From positions 1-7,494 of the forward strand of contig NZ_CAMPGZ010000198.1 of the NCBI RefSeq assembly GCF_946885725.1: 7,494 bases of DNA, read 5' to 3'. The notes beneath the pieces are model-generated. The model did not search any database, was not told the DNA's origin, and was given only the letters and a program-made list of their open reading frames with translations. The stretch comes from an uncultured Nocardioides sp. (GTDB lineage: Bacteria > Actinomycetota > Actinomycetes > Propionibacteriales > Nocardioidaceae). How positions within the stretch are numbered: the first letter of the stretch is position 1; each line of letters starts with the position of its first letter. Positions 1 to 4,560 of this stretch are shown in pieces. Made by a program: the position numbers and the translations under genes.

Positions 1-177
1 GGCGGCGACCGCGACCAGTGCGCCGCCGAGCACACCGGCGAGCAGGTCGTCCAGCGGCCGGTCGGACCAGGCACGTCCGTCGGTGGCCAGCAGCACGGCC
101 GGCGCGACCCCGAGCCGGACGACGAACGGGACCGCGAGCAGGGCGAGGACCGCAGTGACCAGTGCCCGGAGCCTCAT
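1..177 (-). CDS. N-terminal part of a putative membrane protein (partial, runs off left edge)
   Basis: Reading from the ATG at 177 gives 59 open codons to the window edge. The protein starts MRLRALVTAVLALLAVPF: a short basic end followed by a hydrophobic helix at about residues 5-30. A polar stretch with Trp and Asp follows (about 32-43), then a second hydrophobic segment (about 44-59) that continues past the edge. This is a typical start for a two-helix actinobacterial membrane protein. An AAAGG Shine-Dalgarno lies 7 bases before the ATG, which supports this start. It is transcribed divergently from the gene at 289. In related genomes I recall large LysM-domain membrane proteins beginning like this beside similar genes, but nothing in the visible part proves a LysM domain. 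Function is therefore unknown from this fragment. Confidence 0.6.
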   Translation of the reverse strand, partial: MRLRALVTAVLALLAVPFVVRLGVAPAVLLATDGRAWSDRPLDDLLAGVLGGALVAVAA

Positions 178-190
178 CCGCGAACCTTTG

Positions 191-209
191 CGTTTGATGT
201 CGTTTGATG
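191..209. repeat. Two 9-base direct repeats (CGTTTGATG) with 10-base period
   Basis: CGTTTGATG occurs at 191-199 and again at 201-209, identical and one base apart. The centres are 10 bases apart, so both copies face the same side of the helix. They lie between the candidate minus-strand promoter and the start at 177, in a T-rich patch that stands out from the surrounding GC-rich sequence. This would suit binding of a protein that oligomerises head to tail. The binding role is inference. Confidence 0.5.
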
Positions 210-210
210 C

Positions 211-240
211 ATTCAGCCGCAGTTGGGTGCCGTTCGTCAA
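211..240 (-). promoter_or_regulatory. Candidate sigma-70-type promoter for the left-edge membrane gene
   Basis: On the minus strand TTGACG (240-235) matches the -35 consensus TTGACA at 5 of 6 bases. An 18-base spacer follows, then CTGAAT (216-211), a weak -10 with only the final AAT matching. Transcription would start near 204 and leave a leader of about 27 bases that includes the AAAGG ribosome site. The -35 is convincing and the -10 is not. Confidence 0.35.
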
Positions 241-276
241 CCGTCGGTCCACAGAGCTCGGACGAACCCGAGCCGG

Positions 277-282
277 TACGGT
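277..282 (+). promoter_or_regulatory. Candidate -10 box for leaderless transcription of the gene at 289
   Basis: TACGGT fits the actinobacterial -10 pattern TANNNT and ends exactly 6 bases before the ATG at 289. A transcript starting at the A of the ATG would put the hexamer at -12 to -7. The region before 289 shows no purine-rich Shine-Dalgarno, which fits a leaderless mRNA. No good -35 is visible about 17 bases upstream. Confidence 0.4.
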
Positions 283-288
283 CACCGC

Positions 289-819
289 ATGCACTGGGAG
301 GAGCGGCTCCTCGCGGTCTTCGACGACCTCGAGCAGCAGGCCGAGGGGCTCGCGCTCGGCGCGCGGGACGCGGAGGTCGCCGAGCTCGGCCGCGCGGAGT
401 ACGCCGCCGTCGACGTCGCCGCCCGGCTGCACGGCGCGTTGGGCTCCCGGCTGCGCCTGACGGTGACCGGCCTCGGCGCTCTCGACGGCCGTCTCGCCCG
501 CGTCGGCTCGGACTGGCTGCTGCTCGACACCGGGACGCACGAGTGGCTGGTGCGGCTGGACGCCCTCGCAGAGCTCCGCGGGCTGGGGGAGCGGGCGCTG
601 GACCAGCCGCACCGACCGCCGACCGCACGCCTGGGCTTCGCCTCGGCGCTCCGCGGTGTCGCCGAGGACCGCGCCACGGTGCTGCTGCACCGTCAGGATG
701 GTGCGAGCGTCCGCGGCGTACCGCGCCGGGTGGGCGCCGACTTCGTCGAGCTCACCGACCAGGAGGCCGGTCCGGTGGTCGTGACGTTCCGCTCGGTCGC
801 CGGCGTACGGCGGGCCTGA
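289..819 (+). CDS. Conserved hypothetical protein with two LSm/SH3-like beta-barrel segments
   Basis: The 176-residue protein starts MHWEERLLAVFDDLEQQ. An acidic helical N-terminus (about 1-50) precedes two similar beta-rich segments, about 54-98 and 128-175. Each carries a matching strand motif, RVGSDWLLLD near 71-80 and RVGADFVELTD near 147-157, following a G-rich turn. This pattern suggests an internal duplication of a small barrel of the LSm or SH3 type. I recall similar actinobacterial proteins next to BldC-like and SAF/CpaE-like genes, sometimes mislabelled as Fis-family regulators. No catalytic motif, signal peptide or membrane segment is seen. The reading frame is open from a GTG at 223, but the ATG at 289 is preferred: the extra 22 residues look like translated intergenic DNA, and a -10-like box sits correctly for leaderless initiation at 289. 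Its biochemical role is unknown. Confidence 0.8.
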   Translation: MHWEERLLAVFDDLEQQAEGLALGARDAEVAELGRAEYAAVDVAARLHGALGSRLRLTVTGLGALDGRLARVGSDWLLLDTGTHEWLVRLDALAELRGLGERALDQPHRPPTARLGFASALRGVAEDRATVLLHRQDGASVRGVPRRVGADFVELTDQEAGPVVVTFRSVAGVRRA

Positions 820-840
820 CCTCCGCGCCCGCGCGGGAGG
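820..840. terminator. Hairpin between convergent genes, terminator-like
   Basis: CCTCC at 820-824 pairs with GGAGG at 836-840. After one bulged base (835), GCG at 825-827 pairs with CGC at 832-834, giving an 8-pair stem and a 4-base loop. It fills the 24-base gap between the stops at 819 and 844, where a bidirectional terminator would be expected. There is no T-run on either side, so intrinsic termination is uncertain. Confidence 0.4.
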
Positions 841-843
841 GGA

Positions 844-1101
844 TCAGTCGACGCGGTCGTGCTGCGGGTCGCGCGCGTCGGCCTGCTCGTACATCCGCGC
901 GATGAACTTCTCCAGTTCCACCGTCTCGACCCGCCACTGGCCACGCCCGCCGATCTGGATCGCGCGCAGCTCCCGGTTGCGCACCAGGGCACGCACCTGC
1001 GAGACGCTCGTCGCCAGGATCTCGGCGACGTCGGCGAGCGTCAGGAACCGCGGCTCGCGAGAGCCGGTCGGCTCGGTCGGCTGGTCGGGCACGGTGCTCA
1101 T
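844..1101 (-). CDS. BldC/excisionase-type MerR-like helix-turn-helix DNA-binding protein
   Basis: This 85-residue protein is almost entirely one winged helix-turn-helix domain (about residues 18-68). The pattern is FLTLADVAEIL, then the recognition region SVSQVRALVRNRELRAIQIG, then a wing GRGQWRVETVELEKFI. The invariant-looking LTxADVAxxL start, the R-x-L-x-AxxIGG turn and the W-R-V wing are those of the MerR-like family that includes Streptomyces BldC and phage excisionases. No effector or dimerisation domain is present. The N-terminal 17 residues (Pro/Thr/Glu-rich) and the acidic tail look disordered. No Shine-Dalgarno precedes the ATG at 1101. A CACGCT box keeping the -11 A and -7 T sits at the leaderless spacing, but is weak. 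It diverges from the SAF/TadZ operon, so control of that operon is plausible. BldC orthology itself is not proven. Confidence 0.85.
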   Translation of the reverse strand: MSTVPDQPTEPTGSREPRFLTLADVAEILATSVSQVRALVRNRELRAIQIGGRGQWRVETVELEKFIARMYEQADARDPQHDRVD

Positions 1102-1117
1102 GATGCCAGCGTGACGT

Positions 1118-1177
1118 CGCGGTTTCCGCGCCGAGCCGCCACCTGTGGATGGCGGGAGGCGAGACGTCCGCGTCTCG
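1118..1177. promoter_or_regulatory. Cluster of three inverted repeats in the divergent region between the HTH gene and the SAF gene
   Basis: Three perfect inverted repeats follow one another. CGCGG (1118-1122) pairs with CCGCG (1126-1130) across TTT. CCGCCA (1136-1141) pairs with TGGCGG (1150-1155) across 8 bases. CGAGACG (1160-1166) pairs with CGTCTCG (1171-1177) across TCCG. Their centres are about 21 and 23 bases apart, near two helical turns. A GGGAGG ribosome-site-like run (1154-1159) sits between repeats two and three and overlaps the second. They could be operators for the adjacent regulator or structures in the SAF-gene leader. Short inverted repeats are frequent by chance in DNA this GC-rich. 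Confidence 0.35.
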
Positions 1178-1193
1178 GGTCATGATGGGGCGC

Positions 1194-1865
1194 ATGACTC
1201 TCACCGACAGCCGCACGCTCCCGGCGTCGCCCCGCGCCGACCGGCACCGTGCGGGCGTCTGGCGCGACCCGCGCCTGCTGGTCGGCATCGTGCTCGTCGC
1301 AGCCTCCGGCCTCGCCGGAGCGCTGCTGCTCACCGGTGACGAGACCGTCGACGTCTGGGCCGTCCGCGCCGACCTGACCGCGGGGCAGCGCGTCGACCGG
1401 GCCGCCCTCGAGACGCGCGAGGTGCGGTTCGCGGACCAGGCCGACGCCGACCGCTACGTGTCGGCGGATCAGCCGCTGCCGCAGGACGCCACGCTCGGCC
1501 GCGACGTCGGGTCCGGTGAGCTGCTGCCGCGGTCCGCACTGGTGACCGGCGACCCGGCCGAGCTGCTCGAGGTCCCGCTCACCGTGCCGGGCGAGTCCGT
1601 CCCGTCGACCGTCCGGCCGGGGTCGGTCGTGGACGTGTGGGTGGCTCCCGGTCCGGAGCGCGGGCTGTCGGGCGAGAAAGCGCCGGAGGCGGCGCTGGTG
1701 CTGGAGGACGTGCAGGTGGTGAGCGTCTCCCGCGGCGCCACCGCGCTCGGGCCCGCCACGGCGCGGCAGGTCATCGTCGGTGTCGAGGCTGCCGATGAGG
1801 GCGCGCTGCCCGAGGCACTGGCGCGACTGGCCAACGGCAGCGTTGTGCTGGTGCGGCTGCCATGA
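1194..1865 (+). CDS. SAF-domain, CpaB/RcpC-like membrane-anchored protein
   Basis: The 223-residue product has a basic N-terminus (1-26), one transmembrane helix (about 27-47, LLVGIVLVAASGLAGALLL) and then an extracytoplasmic part. Residues about 53-117 match the SAF domain: DVWAVRADLTAGQRVDRAAL, then a GRDVGSGELLPRSAL end. Residues 120-223 hold a beta-rich region with RPGSVVDVWVAPGP, as in CpaB/RcpC, the periplasmic component of Tad/Flp pilus systems. The family is known from pilus assembly; a pilus role here is inference because no pilin or secretion genes are visible. The ATG at 1194 has only a GGGG run 3 bases upstream, so ATG 1182 or 1185 are possible starts, and the frame is open from 1149. 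I chose 1194 because upstream residues look non-coding, without strong proof. Its stop overlaps the next start by 4 bases (ATGA), implying translational coupling. Confidence 0.8.
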   Translation: MTLTDSRTLPASPRADRHRAGVWRDPRLLVGIVLVAASGLAGALLLTGDETVDVWAVRADLTAGQRVDRAALETREVRFADQADADRYVSADQPLPQDATLGRDVGSGELLPRSALVTGDPAELLEVPLTVPGESVPSTVRPGSVVDVWVAPGPERGLSGEKAPEAALVLEDVQVVSVSRGATALGPATARQVIVGVEAADEGALPEALARLANGSVVLVRLP

Positions 1866-3157
1866 GCGCAGCCGCCGGCGCCGTGCCCGTTCTGCTCGCG
1901 GCCGGGTCCGCGTCCTGGGAGTCCGCTGCGATCGATCTGCTGGCCCGGCGCCACACCGGCCTCGCGCTGCACAAGCGCTGCGTGGACCTCACGGACCTCG
2001 TCGGCTCAGCCGCCACCGGGCTGGCCAGGGCCGCACTGGTCGACGCCGACCTGCCCGGTCTCGACGCCGATGCCGTGTCGGTGCTGGCGCGGTCGGGCGT
2101 CGGCGTCGTCGTGGTCGGCCACGCCGCCGGCGACAATGACACGGGCCGCGACCGGCTGCTCCGGCTCGGCGCGCGCGACGTCGTGACGCCGGACCTCGCC
2201 GACGTCGACGAGGCGCTGCGCCGGGCGGCCGCCGCGGGAGCGGTGACGGCCGCGCCTCAGCCGGCGGAGCCGGGCGACGGGTTCGCCGAGCAGGGAGCGG
2301 ACGGCGCCCGGGTGGTCGCGGTCTGGGGACCGACCGGGGCGCCGGGACGCACCACCACCGCGGTCGGCGTCGCCGCCGAGCTCGCGCACCGCGGCCGGTC
2401 CGCGCTGCTCGTCGACGCCGACCCCTACGGCGGCGCGATCGCCCAGCACCTCGGCGTGCTCGACGCCGCGTCCGGCCTGCTGGCCGCGGTGCGCGCGGCC
2501 AACGCCGGCGAGCTCGATGCCACCCGGCTGGCCGGGCTCGCGCGGAGCGTGGGCACCGGAGGATCCCCGCTCCGGGTGCTCACCGGCCTGCCGCGCCCCG
2601 ACCGCTGGATCGAGGTCCGTGCCGCGGCCTACGACGACATGCTCGACGCCGCGACCGGCCTGGCCGAGTGGCTGGTGCTCGACGTCGGCTTCAGCATCGA
2701 GGGCGACCACGACGACCCGTTCGCGACCGGACCGCAGCGCAACCTGATGACAACGGCCGCGCTGGCACGGGCCGACGAAGTTCTCGTCGTCGGGTCCGCC
2801 GACCCGGTCGGGCTCTCCCGCCTCGCCCGCGCACTCGTGGACCTGCACGACCTGCACCCCGACGTCGCGGTCCGGGTGGTGGTCAACCGCACCCGGCCGT
2901 CGCTGGGCTGGAGCGAGTCGGAGATCCACCGGATGGTCGAAGGCTTCGTGCGACCCATCGGGGTCCACTTCCTGCCCGACGACCGCGCGGGCGCGGACCG
3001 CGCGCTGATGTCCGGGCGCAGCCTCGTGGAGGCGGGGGACTCGCCGCTGCGCCGAGGCATGGCGGCACTGGTCGACGGGCTCGTGGGTCAGCACCCCGCG
3101 ACCGACCAGCGCGGCGGGCGCCGGGTCAGGCGCCGAACAGCAGGTAGAGCCCGCTGA
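1862..3157 (+). CDS. CpaE/TadZ-like ParA/MinD-family protein with N-terminal pseudo-receiver
   Basis: The protein has 431 residues. Residues about 7-125 form a receiver-like alpha/beta domain, with LVDADLPGLD at 60-68 in the place of a phosphoacceptor loop. After a Pro/Ala/Glu linker (about 126-148), a ParA/MinD-type domain begins at 151: VVAVWGPTGAPGRTT, then ALLVDADPYGG (181-191), LVLDVGF (271-277) and RVVVNRTRPS (338-347). The order receiver then MinD-like ATPase is that of CpaE/TadZ, which positions Tad pili at the pole, and of the mycobacterial Ssd-type proteins. The P-loop reads TGAPGRT instead of KGGxGKT, so both lysines are absent. The C-terminal tail from about 417 is Arg-rich (RGGRRVRRRTAGRAR), and its last codons overlap the convergent gene by 32 bases. 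The start overlaps the SAF gene stop. No CpaF, TadB or TadC follows. Confidence 0.82.
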   Translation: MSAAAGAVPVLLAAGSASWESAAIDLLARRHTGLALHKRCVDLTDLVGSAATGLARAALVDADLPGLDADAVSVLARSGVGVVVVGHAAGDNDTGRDRLLRLGARDVVTPDLADVDEALRRAAAAGAVTAAPQPAEPGDGFAEQGADGARVVAVWGPTGAPGRTTTAVGVAAELAHRGRSALLVDADPYGGAIAQHLGVLDAASGLLAAVRAANAGELDATRLAGLARSVGTGGSPLRVLTGLPRPDRWIEVRAAAYDDMLDAATGLAEWLVLDVGFSIEGDHDDPFATGPQRNLMTTAALARADEVLVVGSADPVGLSRLARALVDLHDLHPDVAVRVVVNRTRPSLGWSESEIHRMVEGFVRPIGVHFLPDDRAGADRALMSGRSLVEAGDSPLRRGMAALVDGLVGQHPATDQRGGRRVRRRTAGRAR

Positions 3158-4457
3158 CCGTGTAGAACACCATCACGAACAGCAGCGGCAGCTGGCCGGT
3201 GAGCTGGTGCCGGCGGGGGAGGAGCTTGATCGCGCGGTCGTGCGCGGCGATCACGCCCAGCACGTGGCCGACGACCACCGCGACCACCTTCGTCACCGCC
3301 AGGAACGTCGGGTGCGAGGAGAGCCAGTAGCTCGTCTGCCAGTCCGCGGTACCGAGGTAGTCGTCGCCGCGGGCGAGCGGGTCGCTGAGCAGGACCAGGG
3401 TCTGCTGGCCGACCTCGACGAAGTAGCTGAGGTAGTGCGCCACCATGTAGCCGACGATGATCGGCACCACCGAGTGCGCGAACTGGCTGGGCAGCTCGCG
3501 CCGGTCGAGCGCCTCCCCGACACCGGTGGCCATGGTGGCCAGCGCCAGCGACACACCCACGATCGCGCAGAAGACCAGCAGCGCCGCGGTGTTGAGCAGG
3601 GTCGGGTCGACGTCGGACGCCTGGGAGAACCGCAGCCAGGTGCTCGCGTCCTTGAACGAGTCGAACGCCGTGCTGCCGAACAGCACCGCGACGACAGCGA
3701 CGAGCCCGCGCTCGGCGGGGGTGCCGTCGAGGTTGGCCAGCGGGGAGCGGAGCACGAGGGTCCCGTCGCTCTCGCGCCGGCCGAAGAACGACAGCCGCCC
3801 GACGAGGGTGGAGTACACCTCGAACGGGTCGGCGCGGGCGATCCAGCGGTCCCCGAAGACCGCGCCGCCGAGCACTCCGACGGCGACGTACACCGCGACC
3901 CAGAGGCGCACGGGGCCGAGGTACGTCGAGTTCGGGTAGACGAGCTCGAACCACACGAACGCCAAGAGGCCGAGCGCCGCGGGCCAGTAGCCGACCCAGC
4001 GGGGCAGCTCGATGAGCCCCCGCTCGGGCGTGCCGCCGGTGGCCTTGGAGAACAGCAGGTGGATGGTCCTGACCGGGTTCACCGCCCGGTAGAACGGGCC
4101 GAACGCCAGCGACGCCGGCACGATGCCGACCCACAGGAAGACGTAGAACACGCCGAACGTCGGGTTGACGAGCAGGTCGGGCCCCGCGACCGCGGCCCAG
4201 CCGACGTACAGGAAGACGACGAGTCCGAAGACCCGCAGGGCCGAGGCGAACACCGGCGAGTCGACGACCGCGGCCAGCGCGCGCGGCGCGGGGCGGCCGC
4301 CGTTGCGCCCGTCGAAGCGCGGTGTGCGCCAGGCCAGGGCGAGCACGATGAACGAGACCGCGAGGGCGGCTCCGGCGCCGGCGATGGCGTACTCGGCGGG
4401 GATCGGCAGGTCCTTCGCGCCCCCGATGCCATGAGCGAGGACCACGTCAGCACCCAC
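3126..4457 (-). CDS. Ten-helix membrane protein of the family commonly labelled fenitrothion hydrolase
   Basis: The 443-residue protein starts at a GTG (4457) and shows about ten hydrophobic helices, near 23-43, 74-92, 100-120, 155-174, 183-203, 250-265, 286-309, 327-348, 386-405 and 420-441. The N-terminal VVLAHGIGGAKDLPIP, the loop FGPFYRAVNPVRTIH (119-133), ADPFEVYSTLVGRLSFFGR (209-227) and AHYLSYFVEVGQ (340-351) match my memory of actinobacterial proteins annotated as fenitrothion hydrolase after FedB of Burkholderia. That annotation reflects one homologue acting on an organophosphate; the normal role in actinobacteria is unknown. Histidines 328, 341 and 398 fall in predicted helices and could bind metal or haem, which is inference. 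No Shine-Dalgarno precedes the GTG. A second in-frame GTG at 4445 would give a product four residues shorter that still keeps AHGIGG. It diverges from the acyltransferase gene and its 3' end overlaps the TadZ-like gene. Confidence 0.75.
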   Translation of the reverse strand: MGADVVLAHGIGGAKDLPIPAEYAIAGAGAALAVSFIVLALAWRTPRFDGRNGGRPAPRALAAVVDSPVFASALRVFGLVVFLYVGWAAVAGPDLLVNPTFGVFYVFLWVGIVPASLAFGPFYRAVNPVRTIHLLFSKATGGTPERGLIELPRWVGYWPAALGLLAFVWFELVYPNSTYLGPVRLWVAVYVAVGVLGGAVFGDRWIARADPFEVYSTLVGRLSFFGRRESDGTLVLRSPLANLDGTPAERGLVAVVAVLFGSTAFDSFKDASTWLRFSQASDVDPTLLNTAALLVFCAIVGVSLALATMATGVGEALDRRELPSQFAHSVVPIIVGYMVAHYLSYFVEVGQQTLVLLSDPLARGDDYLGTADWQTSYWLSSHPTFLAVTKVVAVVVGHVLGVIAAHDRAIKLLPRRHQLTGQLPLLFVMVFYTVSGLYLLFGA

Positions 4458-4483
4458 CGGAGGGCGTCAGGCTCACCGTGCCA

Positions 4484-4511
4484 GAATCCCATAGCGGAAT
4501 CCCATAGCGGA
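4484..4511. repeat. 13-base tandem repeat holding two palindromic operator-like sites
   Basis: GAATCCCATAGCG is repeated exactly at 4484-4496 and 4497-4509, followed by GA of a partial third copy. Each copy contains an imperfect palindrome TCCCATAGCGGA (4487-4498 and 4500-4511), in which TCC, the central TA and GGA are symmetric (8 of 12 positions). The repeat sits in the 103-base gap between divergent starts at 4457 and 4561, so a protein bound here could act on both genes. The less GC-rich composition of the repeat fits a control region. A clear -10/-35 pair is not seen on either strand. It could also be a simple slippage duplication. Confidence 0.55.
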
Positions 4512-4560
4512 CAAAGACCCCTACACCCGTTCCGGTGGTCCGGGTGGCGGAAGGAGAGCG

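Noticed and set aside
223..288. Upstream GTG start for the gene at 289
   Set aside because: The extra 22 residues show no protein-like pattern and the region contains a likely promoter box.
1149..1193. Earliest ATG for the SAF gene
   Set aside because: The added residues contain the hairpin region and lack a ribosome site upstream. ATG 1182 and 1185 stay possible.
752..1333. 193-codon minus-strand open frame overlapping the HTH gene
   Set aside because: It overlaps the MerR-like gene in another frame and extends into the SAF gene. It looks like a shadow frame.
2006..3094. 362-codon minus-strand open frame opposite the TadZ-like gene
   Set aside because: It has His/Gly/Val/Arg-rich shadow composition, and the plus strand carries clear ParA-type motifs.
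4520..4530. TACACC as a -10 box for the acyltransferase gene
   Set aside because: It does not fit TANNNT, and no -35 is seen at the right distance.
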